Below, in pieces: positions 16,966-24,871 of a stretch of 64,000 bases of DNA (positions within the stretch are counted from its first letter, which is position 1; every line of letters starts with the position of its first letter). A program made the position numbers and the translations under genes. The notes under the pieces were generated by a model. It worked only from the letters and a program-made list of their open reading frames with translations. It did no database searches and had not been told where the DNA came from. Source of the stretch: Bog-756 sp963769905 (GTDB lineage: Bacteria; Actinomycetota; Acidimicrobiia; Acidimicrobiales; RAAP-2); the NCBI GenBank assembly GCA_963769905.1, contig CAVYNG010000002.1, positions 1,116,001 through 1,180,000 on the forward strand, read 5' to 3'.

Positions 16966-17736
16966 ATGAACCTCGCCGGTCGTTCGGCCGTCGTCACCGG
17001 GGGAGCCGGCGGTCTCGGATCTGCCACCGTGCGCCGGCTGGTCGGAAGTGGCATGGCGGTCGCGGTGTTCGACCGCGACACCGATCGGGCGGGGGCGCTG
17101 GCCAAGGAGCTCGGTGACGCCGCCGTCGCGGTCGGGGGCGATGTCGAGGACGACGACGACGTCACCGCGGCGATCGACGCGGCCTACTCGATGGGAACGC
17201 TGTCGTTGCTGGTCAACGTGGCCGGCGGCGGCGTGGGCGGCGGTCGCACCGTCGCCCGCGACGGCTCGCCACACGACAAGGCGGCGTTCGTCGGGACGAT
17301 GGCGATGAACGCCTTCGGCACCTTCAACACGACGCGGCTCGCGGCCGCGGCCATGGGGAAGAACACTCCCGACGAGGAGGGTGAGCGGGGGGTCGTGGTC
17401 AATACGGCGTCCATCGCAGGGATGGAGGGGCAGATCGGCCAGCTCGCCTACGGCTCGGCAAAGGCGGCCATCTTGGGGATGACCCTGCCGATGGCTCGCG
17501 ACCTGGCCCCGCTCGGGATCCGGGTGTGCGCCATCGCGCCGGGGACGATGGGGACGCCCGCGATGCTCCGTGTGCCCGAGGAGGCGAGAGCGGAGATCGA
17601 GAAGAACATCATGTTCCCGAAGCGGATGGGGAAGCCCGAGGAGTTCGCCCTGCTCGTCGAGTCGATCGCGCAGAACCCCTACCTGAACGGGGAGAACATC
17701 CGCCTCGACGGGGCGTTGCGCTTCCCCCCGAAGTAG
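16966..17736 (+). CDS. Short-chain dehydrogenase/reductase (3-hydroxyacyl-CoA type likely)
   Basis: A 256-residue SDR with the cofactor motif VVTGGAGGLGSATVRRL at about 9-25, the acidic residue DRDT after the second strand (NAD preference), the NVAGGG strand, serine in NTASIAG and the catalytic pair in YGSAK. The C-terminus, with a PKRMGKPEEFALLVESI segment and NGENIRLDGALR, resembles bacterial type 2 3-hydroxyacyl-CoA dehydrogenases. ATG 16966 begins MNLAGRSAVVTGG, as usual; the upstream TTG adds nothing conserved. It lies 35 bp before the DUF35-thiolase gene on the same strand, fitting oxidation of a beta-hydroxy group just before C-C cleavage. Confidence 0.92.
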   Translation: MNLAGRSAVVTGGAGGLGSATVRRLVGSGMAVAVFDRDTDRAGALAKELGDAAVAVGGDVEDDDDVTAAIDAAYSMGTLSLLVNVAGGGVGGGRTVARDGSPHDKAAFVGTMAMNAFGTFNTTRLAAAAMGKNTPDEEGERGVVVNTASIAGMEGQIGQLAYGSAKAAILGMTLPMARDLAPLGIRVCAIAPGTMGTPAMLRVPEEARAEIEKNIMFPKRMGKPEEFALLVESIAQNPYLNGENIRLDGALRFPPK

Positions 17737-17771
17737 GGGCGAGGACGGCTGCGAGAGGACGAAGGAGCGGT

Positions 17772-19394
17772 ATGAGGCCTCTTCCCGAGCTGACGCCGGC
17801 CACCGAGTGGTTCTGGAAGTCCGGCGAAGACGGGGTGCTGCGCATCCAGGGCTGCGCGGACTGCGGACGGCTCGTCCATCCACCGGTGCCGATCTGTCCC
17901 TACTGCCGGAGCCGCTCGTCGAAGCCCACCCCAGTGTCCGGCCGGGCCACCGTCGTCGGTTGCACGGTCAACGTGCAGAGATGGCTGCCGGAGATGGCGA
18001 GCCCCTATCCCGTCGCCAACGTGGCCCTCTCGGAGGACCCGAGCGTCCACCTCACCACCAACATCGTCGGTTGCGAGCCAGAAGAGGTCCGGATCGGGCA
18101 GGAGGTCGCGGTCCGATTCGAGCAGAACGAGGACGTCTGGGTCCCCCTGTTCGAGCCGACCGGCGCGACCGATCCGGTCGAGCGGGTCGTCGAGCCGGTC
18201 CGCCCGCGCCCGCGCCCGCCGATCGGGACCGAGCGGTTCGAGCACCGGAGCATCCTGTCGGGGATCGGGCGATCCACCTTCGGACGCCGGTTGATGGTGA
18301 ACCCTCTTTCCTTGACGATCGATGCCTGTCTGGAAGCGGTCGCCGACGCTGGGCTCCGGCTCGAGGACATCGACGGGCTCTCGACCTATCCCGGCGCGGC
18401 AGGCTTCGGGATGAGCGAGGGGGGTGTGACCGCGGTGGAAGAGGCGCTTCGGATCCATCCGACGTGGATCAACGGCGGCGGCGACCTTCCCGGGCCGGGC
18501 GGCTCGGTGATCGCTGCGATGCTGGCGGTCGCCGGCGGGCTCTGCCGTCACGTCCTCTGCTTCCGGACCGTGTGGGAGTCGAGCTTCGCGGCCCTCGGTC
18601 TGCGCCCTCCCGGGGGGCGCGTGTCGGGGATGCGGGAGTGGAACGCGCCGTTCGGGGCGATGTCCGCCGCGAATTGGATCGCCATCAACGCGAGCCAGTA
18701 CTTCCACCGCTACGGTGCCGGCCGCGAGATGCTCGGGCTGATCGCGGTCAACGGTCGGGCGAATGCGGCACGGAACCCTGTCGCCATCTATCGGGACCCG
18801 ATGACGATGGACGACTACTTCTCCGCGCGCATGATCACCACTCCCTTCGGCCTCTACGACTGTGACGTGCCGTGCGACGGCTCTGTCGCCGTGGTGGTGT
18901 CCGATGCGTCGGTGGCCCCCGATCTTCCGAAACGGGCAGTGCGGATCGACGCGGTCGGGACCCAGATCCTCGAACGCGTCTCGTGGGACCAGGGGACGTT
19001 GACCCACGAGCCCCAGGTGATCGGTCAGTCGGCGCATCTGTGGTCGCGGACCACGCTTCGACCCGAGGACGTCGACGTCGCGCTCGTCTACGACGGCTTC
19101 ACCTTCAACGCGATCTCCTGGCTCGAAGCCCTCGGCTTCTGCGGGTTCGGCGAAGCCCAGGAATGGCTCGACGGCGGAAAGCGGATCGCGCTCGACGGCG
19201 AGCTTCCGGTCAATCCCCACGGAGGTCAGCTGTCGGAAGGGCGGACCCACGGCTTCGGGTTCCTCTACGAGGCGGTCGCGCAACTCCGTCACCAGGCGGG
19301 TGAGCGCCAGGTACGTGATGCCGCGACCGCGGTCGTCACGAGCGGAGGGGGTACTCCTTCGGGTGTCCTCCTCCTCCGTCGGGACGGGTCATGA
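17772..19394 (+). CDS. DUF35 (zinc ribbon/OB-fold)-thiolase fusion protein
   Basis: One 540-residue polypeptide with two domains normally found in separate genes. Residues 15-128 are DUF35: a zinc ribbon with Cys28, Cys31, Cys42, Cys45, then an OB fold. Residues 131-155 are a proline- and arginine-rich linker. Residues about 158-540 are a thiolase-fold domain of the SCP2/Ltp2 type with LYDCDVPCDG (361-370), YDGFTFNAISWLEALGFC and NPHGGQLSEG. In steroid degradation, Ltp2-type thiolases bind a DUF35 domain and act as aldolases on a beta-hydroxy acyl-CoA, so the fusion puts both halves of that enzyme in one chain. ATG 17772 follows GAAGGAG. The unfused equivalents are at 51436-53108. Confidence 0.9.
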   Translation: MRPLPELTPATEWFWKSGEDGVLRIQGCADCGRLVHPPVPICPYCRSRSSKPTPVSGRATVVGCTVNVQRWLPEMASPYPVANVALSEDPSVHLTTNIVGCEPEEVRIGQEVAVRFEQNEDVWVPLFEPTGATDPVERVVEPVRPRPRPPIGTERFEHRSILSGIGRSTFGRRLMVNPLSLTIDACLEAVADAGLRLEDIDGLSTYPGAAGFGMSEGGVTAVEEALRIHPTWINGGGDLPGPGGSVIAAMLAVAGGLCRHVLCFRTVWESSFAALGLRPPGGRVSGMREWNAPFGAMSAANWIAINASQYFHRYGAGREMLGLIAVNGRANAARNPVAIYRDPMTMDDYFSARMITTPFGLYDCDVPCDGSVAVVVSDASVAPDLPKRAVRIDAVGTQILERVSWDQGTLTHEPQVIGQSAHLWSRTTLRPEDVDVALVYDGFTFNAISWLEALGFCGFGEAQEWLDGGKRIALDGELPVNPHGGQLSEGRTHGFGFLYEAVAQLRHQAGERQVRDAATAVVTSGGGTPSGVLLLRRDGS

Positions 19395-19428
19395 GGCGGT
19401 CGTGCGTGACCGAACGGAGGGAGAGGTC

Positions 19429-20130
19429 GTGTCATTGACTGCACCGCTCGAGGGTGACAAGCCCAACGGCCCGCGCTCGAAGAAAGGAGTCCAGACCCGC
19501 GCCCGACTGGTGGCGGCGGCGAAGGAGGTGTTCGAGGAGAACGGCTTCCTCGACGCACGCATCTCGGACATTGCCGAGCGCGCCGGGCTCTCCCACGGCT
19601 CCTTCTACCACTACTTCGAATCGAAAGAGGAGATCTTTCGCGAGGTGGCCGCAACCGTCGACGAGCTGCTCGCGGCACCGCAGCGCACTGTGGTCCTCGA
19701 CCCTGCTTCTCGTGCAGCCCCGCAAGATCGCATCCACGAGGCGATGCGGCGCTACCTCGAGAGTTATCGGGAGGAGGCGAAGATCGTCGGGGTGATCGAA
19801 CAGGTCTCGCGCTACGACGAGGAAGTGGGCGCCCTTCGTCTCGCCCGGCACCGGCGGTACGTGCAGGAGATGGCCGGGTCGATCCGCCAGCTGCAGCTCC
19901 GAGGCCGAGCGGATCCCCGGATCGCCCCGGAGATCGTCGCGGCCGCGCTCGGCGCCTTGACCACGCGCTTCGCCGAGACGTGGCTGGTCGAAGGTGCGGT
20001 CGAGTGCAGTTTCGACGACGCCGTCGAGCAGATGACGCTGCTGTTCGTCAACGCGCTGGGACTGAGTGACGGCGCAGAGCCGCCGGGACTGAGTGACCGC
20101 GCAGAGCCGCCGGAGGACCGAACGAAGTAG
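19429..20130 (+). CDS. TetR/AcrR family regulator with repeated C-terminal tail
   Basis: A 233-residue TetR-type repressor. The helix-turn-helix is clear: ARLVAAAKEVFEENGFLDAR then ISDIAERAGLSHGSFYHYFE, with the conserved FYHYF after the recognition helix. The C-terminal ligand domain resembles regulators of acyl-CoA genes in actinobacteria. GTG 19429 is chosen because GGAGGGAG ends 5 nt upstream. The gene begins 34 bp after the DUF35-thiolase gene and probably shares its transcript, so it may regulate this island. The last 25 residues contain a tandem nine-residue repeat, GLSDGAEPP then GLSDRAEPP, encoded by a 27-bp duplication at 20058-20111. Confidence 0.92.
   Translation: MSLTAPLEGDKPNGPRSKKGVQTRARLVAAAKEVFEENGFLDARISDIAERAGLSHGSFYHYFESKEEIFREVAATVDELLAAPQRTVVLDPASRAAPQDRIHEAMRRYLESYREEAKIVGVIEQVSRYDEEVGALRLARHRRYVQEMAGSIRQLQLRGRADPRIAPEIVAAALGALTTRFAETWLVEGAVECSFDDAVEQMTLLFVNALGLSDGAEPPGLSDRAEPPEDRTK
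20058..20111 (+). repeat. 27-bp tandem duplication inside a TetR gene
   Basis: Two direct copies of a 27-base unit lie at 20058-20084 and 20085-20111 and differ at one base (20071 G against 20098 C). The unit is a multiple of three, so it adds nine residues to the C-terminal tail without shifting the frame. Confidence 0.9.
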
Positions 20131-20148
20131 AACTGCGCCTCGCGCCGC

Positions 20149-21351
20149 TCAGGCGGCGAGCACACCGAGCACGCGATCGGTGTCGGCCCCGAGCGGGCGT
20201 GCCAGGGCTTCGCCAAACCGGGCGCAGGGTCTCGCCACCGGCTCGCCCTCGTAGAACCACTGACCGTCGCGCCGTGTCGCAAGGGCGGCGAGGTCCGGTG
20301 AGGGCCCGGTCGCGGCCGCGGCACCGGCCAGCGAGGCGTCCACGAACCATCGACCCCCCTGCGCAAGGCAGTCGAGGGTTCGCGCGGCCGCTTCGAGTCC
20401 ACACAATGGATCCGCGATCGCGTCGCCGGCGAACCGGGGCGAGCCGTCGGCGGGGTGCCACGCGACCAGGCCCGTCGCGGCTGCCACGTCGTCGCCGTAG
20501 CCCACCCGATTCGACGACCAGCCGTACGCGGTGACGGCCGTCCATACCTTGTCGCTCGCGGTGGAGAGGACGTCGTCCACCGAGACCCCGAGCTGCTCGA
20601 AGGCTCGCGCTCGGGCCGAGGTGACGACGACGTCGGCCGCTCCGAGCAGCTCCCCGAGCCGTGCTGTTCCCGTGGGAGACCGGAGATCGAGTGCCACGCT
20701 CGACTTGTCGGCATTGAGCAGGTCGTAGAAGGCACGATGCCCCTTCCGCGCACCGTCGGGACGGGCGGGGTCCTCGACCTTGATCACCTCTGCGCCTGCG
20801 CGCTGGAGGAGATGGGTGCAGAGCGGTCCGGCCCAGAGCGCGGACAGGTCGACCACGAGAGGCCTGGTTGAGGGACGGCCGCCCCGGCGCGGTGCCCCGG
20901 TCGTCGCCAGCGCGCCCGTGCTGCGTCCGACCGCGCTGACGCACGCACCGAGCAGGGTTGCACGCTCCTCGATCTCGAGCGCGGGGTGACGCGACGTCTC
21001 GAGTCCGAGCTTCGTCCAGGCGTCGTCGAGGTCCGAGGCCTCGACCCCCAAGAGAGCCGGCAGCGATCCGAGATCCTCGTCGCGGGCGAGGCTGAACGCG
21101 ACCCACCCGTCTTGCGCCGGGAGCAGGCGCGATCGCCCTCCGCAGGAACGCTGTCCTCCGCGCCCGAGGCCCCGGAGTGCGGCGCGTTCGGTCAGCAGTG
21201 AAGCGTCCAGGCCGAAGCGCCAGGCTCGTTCGTCGAGCGTCGCTCCCGCGTCCCATCCGATGGCGAGCGGCGGACCACCGGGGTCGCCGGTCAGATGCAT
21301 GGCGCCAGACGTCGCCCATGTCGGGACGGCCGTCGGTGAGCCCCTGTTCAC
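20149..21351 (-). CDS. CaiB/BaiF family CoA transferase, permuted domain order
   Basis: A 400-residue protein with CaiB signatures in an unusual order. The first 155 residues contain RSRLLPAQDGWVAFSLARDE and a PALLG segment, which resemble the C-terminal domain of ordinary CaiB proteins. The Rossmann half follows at about residue 160 onward: WAGPLCTHLLQRAGAEVIKV, NADKSSVALDLRSPTG, and AGDAIADPLCGLEAA, whose GD aspartate is the likely catalytic residue. The N-terminal SGAMHLTG segment is, as far as I recall, also found in other actinobacterial members. The start is GTG at 21351, with a TAGAGT -10 box 6 nt upstream. It is divergent from the extended crotonase at 21375 with only 23 bp between. 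Confidence 0.8.
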   Translation of the reverse strand: MNRGSPTAVPTWATSGAMHLTGDPGGPPLAIGWDAGATLDERAWRFGLDASLLTERAALRGLGRGGQRSCGGRSRLLPAQDGWVAFSLARDEDLGSLPALLGVEASDLDDAWTKLGLETSRHPALEIEERATLLGACVSAVGRSTGALATTGAPRRGGRPSTRPLVVDLSALWAGPLCTHLLQRAGAEVIKVEDPARPDGARKGHRAFYDLLNADKSSVALDLRSPTGTARLGELLGAADVVVTSARARAFEQLGVSVDDVLSTASDKVWTAVTAYGWSSNRVGYGDDVAAATGLVAWHPADGSPRFAGDAIADPLCGLEAAARTLDCLAQGGRWFVDASLAGAAAATGPSPDLAALATRRDGQWFYEGEPVARPCARFGEALARPLGADTDRVLGVLAA

Positions 21352-21357
21352 AGCCGG

Positions 21358-21367
21358 ACTCTATCGT
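21358..21367. promoter_or_regulatory. Bidirectional promoter with two -10 boxes sharing one TA
   Basis: Plus strand TATCGT at 21362-21367 ends 7 nt before the GTG at 21375. Minus strand TAGAGT at 21363-21358 ends 6 nt before the GTG at 21351. The two TANNNT boxes share the TA at 21362-21363. Both genes lack a ribosome-binding site, so both look leaderless. Such symmetric -10 sequences are known to drive divergent transcription in bacteria; the assignment here is from the sequence pattern only. Confidence 0.6.
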
Positions 21368-21374
21368 TGAGCCC

Positions 21375-22415
21375 GTGAAGGTCTCGGACCTCCGACTTCT
21401 GCTCGAGGTGCCCCCCGACGACCTGGTGGAATCGACCTCGGTGCTGCAATCGGCCGAACCCGTCGTCCTCGACACTCGAGAACAGCTCGACGAGGAATCC
21501 GCCACGCGTCTCTCGAGGATCCTCCGACGGCTCGCCGCGCCGACCGTGTTGATCGGAACGCCTGGTGTGCCGCCGCACTTGGCGGAGGCGGTCGACGTGT
21601 GTCTGACCTCGGTCGGCGACCCGCCGCGTCCGTGGGTATCCGCCGAGGTCGGCGAGCTGGACGACGCGGTACGGTGCCAACCGCTGGCGGCCCTCGCACT
21701 GGTGGTTCTGCTCCGCAGCACCGAGAACGTCGACACGTGGAGCGCGGTCGCGATGGAGTCTGCGAGCTACTCGACGCTCCTCGGGAGCGCTTCGTTCGCG
21801 GACTGGCTGGCTGGCCGAGGCCCCGGGCGGCCCAAACCGACCGAGCGACCTCCGCTCGTCGTCGAGCGCCGCGGCGATGTCCTTCGACTGATCCTCGATC
21901 GTCCCGAGGCGCGCAACGCCATCGACTCGGCGATGCGCGACGAGCTGGCCGAGGCACTCCACCTCGCGGCAAGCGATCATCGGCTGACGGTGGAGATCGA
22001 GGGGAACGGGCCCTGCTTCTCGGCGGGCGGGGATCTCGAGGAATTCGGAACCGTCGGAGATCCCGCGACCGCTCATGCCGTGCGCCTCACGCGCCATCCC
22101 GGTCTGGCCCTCGACGCGGTCGCGAGACGTGCCACCTGCCGGCTTCACGGTCCCTGCGCGGGCGCCGGCGTCGAGATCCCGGCATTCGCCGGATCGGTCG
22201 TCGCCGAGGCGGGCACGACCTTCACGTTGCCCGAGGTCTCGATGGGTCTCGTTCCGGGCGCCGGAGGCACCGTGTCCATCCCCCGCCGGATCGGTCGCCA
22301 ACGCACGGGATGGCTGGCGCTCACCGGTGCGACCCTCGACGACCGGACCGCGCGGGACTGGGGGCTGATCGACGAAGTGGTCAGTCCGACGACGGGAGGG
22401 GCTTCGCGCTCTTGA
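21375..22415 (+). CDS. Crotonase-family protein with 150-residue N-terminal extension
   Basis: A 346-residue protein, about 85 longer than usual crotonases. The crotonase core starts at about residue 158 (LVVERRGDVLRLILDRPEAR) and carries the oxyanion loop GPCFSAGGDLEEF and both glutamates expected of hydratases, in AGVEIPAFAG and LPEVSMGLVPGAGGT. The core ends early, so the C-terminal trimerisation helices appear shortened. The N-terminal 150 residues are an alpha/beta-like region I do not recognise; QPLAALALVVLLRS and a following helix resemble a degenerate crotonase half. GTG 21375 follows a TANNNT box by 7 nt. Its last 35 bp overlap the convergent gene at 22381. Confidence 0.82.
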   Translation: MKVSDLRLLLEVPPDDLVESTSVLQSAEPVVLDTREQLDEESATRLSRILRRLAAPTVLIGTPGVPPHLAEAVDVCLTSVGDPPRPWVSAEVGELDDAVRCQPLAALALVVLLRSTENVDTWSAVAMESASYSTLLGSASFADWLAGRGPGRPKPTERPPLVVERRGDVLRLILDRPEARNAIDSAMRDELAEALHLAASDHRLTVEIEGNGPCFSAGGDLEEFGTVGDPATAHAVRLTRHPGLALDAVARRATCRLHGPCAGAGVEIPAFAGSVVAEAGTTFTLPEVSMGLVPGAGGTVSIPRRIGRQRTGWLALTGATLDDRTARDWGLIDEVVSPTTGGASRS

Positions 22416-22686
22416 GCAGGAGTGGCCGGTCGCCGATGCCCAGCCCACCCGCGCCCGCCTTGGTACAGAGCACCTCGAGGGTGTCGTCGTCGTCCACATA
22501 GCGCTTCCCGAGTGCGACCGATCCCTCCGGCGTGGAGGCCCCGTCCGACCGCGACCCCTCACCTGATCCCTCGACCATCGGGACGCCTCCGCACCGGAGG
22601 TCCACCTCGCCGGGAGGGGCCTTGATCACGATCACCTCGGCCTCGCTTGCCGCGCTCCGCAGCCGGGTTCCGGCCTTCAGCTGCAC
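22381..22686 (-). CDS. Conserved small actinobacterial protein of unknown function
   Basis: A 101-residue soluble protein. The segments LKAGTRLRSAASEAEVIVIK, VDLRCGGVPM, LGKRYVDDDDTLEVLCTKAG and LLLKSAKPLPSSD match, from memory, a small conserved protein found beside acyl-CoA catabolic genes in mycobacteria and relatives; its function is not known to me. GTG 22686 gives the N-terminus typical of that family and follows AAGGGG by 7 nt; an ATG at 22722 is possible. The two cysteines and the acidic loop are conserved features but no active site is evident. It converges on the crotonase and overlaps its end by 35 bp. Confidence 0.72.
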   Translation of the reverse strand: MQLKAGTRLRSAASEAEVIVIKAPPGEVDLRCGGVPMVEGSGEGSRSDGASTPEGSVALGKRYVDDDDTLEVLCTKAGAGGLGIGDRPLLLKSAKPLPSSD

Positions 22687-22747
22687 TCTTCGACCCCTTC
22701 GTTCCCGGACGCGACGGTCCATCCCGGTCGCGACGCCCTGGATTGTC

Positions 22748-23500
22748 TCACGCGCCCGAGCTCGGCCTGGGCGCGACGGTCACCGAGTGCAGCGAGACGC
22801 TCGCGCCGCCCTGGAGGACCGAGTCCACGACCGAGGTGAGATCCTCCACGTCGACGAACGCGCCCGCGAGGAGGTTGCGGTTCTGCCAGACGGAGTGGAA
22901 CGTCGCCATGAGCTCGGGATCCCATCCGTCGGCGAACCCGGTGACCGAGTCGCCCTCACCGCCCACGCAGTCGCCGACCACCACCCGGGTGAAGCCGATC
23001 TCGGGATGCTCGGAACGCCACGCTTCGACCAGCTTGTCGAGTGCGGCCTTGCTCACCGCGTAGGCACCGAGGCCCGGCCACGGAGGGGTCAGCGACGCGC
23101 TGACCGACGACAGATAGACCGCGACGCCTCTCGAGGCGGCGAGGTGGGGGAGGGCGGCCGCGGTGACCGTCGCCGCGCCGATCACGTTCGTGTCGAAGAC
23201 CCCTCTCCAGGTGGCGGGGTCGGTGTCGGCGAGTGACGTGAGCGGTCCGATGGCCGGCGTGTAGACCAGCCCGTCGATCCCGCCGAGAGCGGCGGCGGCG
23301 TCGGTGATCGCCGCGCGGGTGGACTCGGTGTCGGTGACGTCGCACGCGAAGGCGAACGTTCCGGGTCCGGCCTCCTTCGCGGCGTCCTCCAGGCGGTTGG
23401 CCCGGCGCGCCATCAGTGCGACGGCGGCGCCGCGCCGGGCGAGCCCCACCCCGATGCAGCGTCCGAGTCCGCTCGACGCTCCGACCACCACCACTCGCAT
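22748..23500 (-). CDS. Short-chain dehydrogenase/reductase
   Basis: A 250-residue SDR. The cofactor loop VVVGASSGLGRCIGVGLARR is at 3-22, followed by basic MARRANRLED after the second strand, which favours NADP. The strand CDVTDTES, the serine in YLSSVSASLTPP and the YAVSK pair complete the catalytic site. ATG 23500 follows GAAGGAG by about 7 nt. The C-terminal half is less typical, with DCVGGEGDSVTGFADG, so the substrate pocket may be unusual. It lies 61 bp upstream of the small conserved protein on the same strand, and divergent from the CoA transferase at 23620. Confidence 0.9.
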   Translation of the reverse strand: MRVVVVGASSGLGRCIGVGLARRGAAVALMARRANRLEDAAKEAGPGTFAFACDVTDTESTRAAITDAAAALGGIDGLVYTPAIGPLTSLADTDPATWRGVFDTNVIGAATVTAAALPHLAASRGVAVYLSSVSASLTPPWPGLGAYAVSKAALDKLVEAWRSEHPEIGFTRVVVGDCVGGEGDSVTGFADGWDPELMATFHSVWQNRNLLAGAFVDVEDLTSVVDSVLQGGASVSLHSVTVAPRPSSGA

Positions 23501-23619
23501 CTTCGTTCTCCTTCGCCCTCACACTGTAGGGACCAGTATTGTGCTCGACGTCGATGTCACCATAGGGTCCGGCCGGAGGCCGAGGGACCCGCTTGGGGGC
23601 CGGGAGCTTCGGAGGCGCC

Positions 23620-24837
23620 ATGACCGCAGTGATGGAGGGAGTCCGCATCCTCGAGGTCGCAGAGCAGACCTTCGTGCCTGCCGCGTCCGCGCTGTTGGCC
23701 GACTGGGGTGCCGACGTGGTCAAGGTGGAGCACGTCGAGCGGGGCGACGCCATGCGTGGACTGGCGGCGACCGGAGTGCTCAACATCCCCTCCGACGTCC
23801 ACGTGCTGATGGAGCACTCCAACCGGGGCAAGCGCAGCATCGGGCTCGATCTCACCTCGGACGAGGGCCGCGAGATCCTCTACAAGATTGCCGAGACCTC
23901 GGATGTCTTCCTCACCAACAAGCTGTCGGGCGTGCGGAAGAAGCTGCACATCGAGGTGGAGGACCTCCGAGCTCACAACCCAGAGATCATCTACGTGCGG
24001 GGCAGCGGGCAGGGGGAGCGCGGTCCCGACGCGGACAAGGGGAGCTACGACTCGCTGGCCTTCTGGGCGCGGGCAGGTGTCGCGATGGGCGTCAAGCGAG
24101 CCGATCAGGACGACGTCCCCGGACCGCCGGGACCGGGATTCGGGGACTCGATCGGGGCGATGACCATCGCCGGAGGCATCATGGGCGCGCTGTACCACCG
24201 GGAGCGCACCGGCGAGGCCACGGTCGTCGACGTCTCGCTGTTCGGGACCGGCCTCTGGTCGCAGGGCCAGACCATCGCGCTCTCGCTCCTGCTGGGCGCG
24301 CCCTTCTCGGCGCCTCCTCCTCAGCGCCAGCGGGCCAACCCTTTGACCGGCAACTACGTGACCAAGGACGGCCACTTCCTGTCCTTGACCTGCCTTCAAG
24401 CGGGCAAGTACTGGCCGGGCATGTGCGAGGTGATCGGCCGGCCCGAGCTCGCGACCGACCCGCGCTTCGCCGACCACGAGTCGCTCATCGCCAACGGCGG
24501 AGAGGCGATCGACATCCTGCGCGAGGCGTTCGGCCAGCGCACCCTCGAAGAGTGGCGTGAGCGCCTCGCGGACTTCACCGGTCAGTGGGCCGTGGTGCAG
24601 GACACCGTCGAGGTCGCCTCGGACCCCCAAGCACTCGCCAACGGCTACGTCCAGGAGTGCCATACCGAAAACGGCACTCCCTTCCGCCTGATCGCCGCGC
24701 CGGTGCAGTTCGACGAGGAGCCCGCTCGTCCACGTCGGGCACCGGACTTCAACGAGCACGGCGACGAGATACTCGCCGAGATCGGAGTCGACGCCGACGC
24801 CGCGCTGGACCTGAAGGTCCGCGGCGTGGTCGCCTGA
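23620..24837 (+). CDS. CaiB/BaiF family CoA transferase
   Basis: A 405-residue class III CoA transferase. Signatures in order: ALLADWGADVVKVEHVERGD at about 23-42, NRGKRSIGLDLTSDEG, YVRGSGQGERGPDADKGSYD, and GPGFGDSIGAMTIAGGIMGA with the likely catalytic aspartate in FGDSIGAM. The central TGEATVVDVSLFGTGLW and the C-terminal domain with FGQRTLEEWRERLADFTGQW follow. ATG 23620 has GGAGG 4-8 nt upstream and is better than the GTG 27 nt earlier. It is followed after 34 bp by an SDR, and the pair is probably one operon. A paralogue is at 1761. The CoA acceptor is unknown. Confidence 0.93.
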   Translation: MTAVMEGVRILEVAEQTFVPAASALLADWGADVVKVEHVERGDAMRGLAATGVLNIPSDVHVLMEHSNRGKRSIGLDLTSDEGREILYKIAETSDVFLTNKLSGVRKKLHIEVEDLRAHNPEIIYVRGSGQGERGPDADKGSYDSLAFWARAGVAMGVKRADQDDVPGPPGPGFGDSIGAMTIAGGIMGALYHRERTGEATVVDVSLFGTGLWSQGQTIALSLLLGAPFSAPPPQRQRANPLTGNYVTKDGHFLSLTCLQAGKYWPGMCEVIGRPELATDPRFADHESLIANGGEAIDILREAFGQRTLEEWRERLADFTGQWAVVQDTVEVASDPQALANGYVQECHTENGTPFRLIAAPVQFDEEPARPRRAPDFNEHGDEILAEIGVDADAALDLKVRGVVA

Positions 24838-24871
24838 GAACCACGGTCGCCAGAACCAACGAGGAGAGAAC

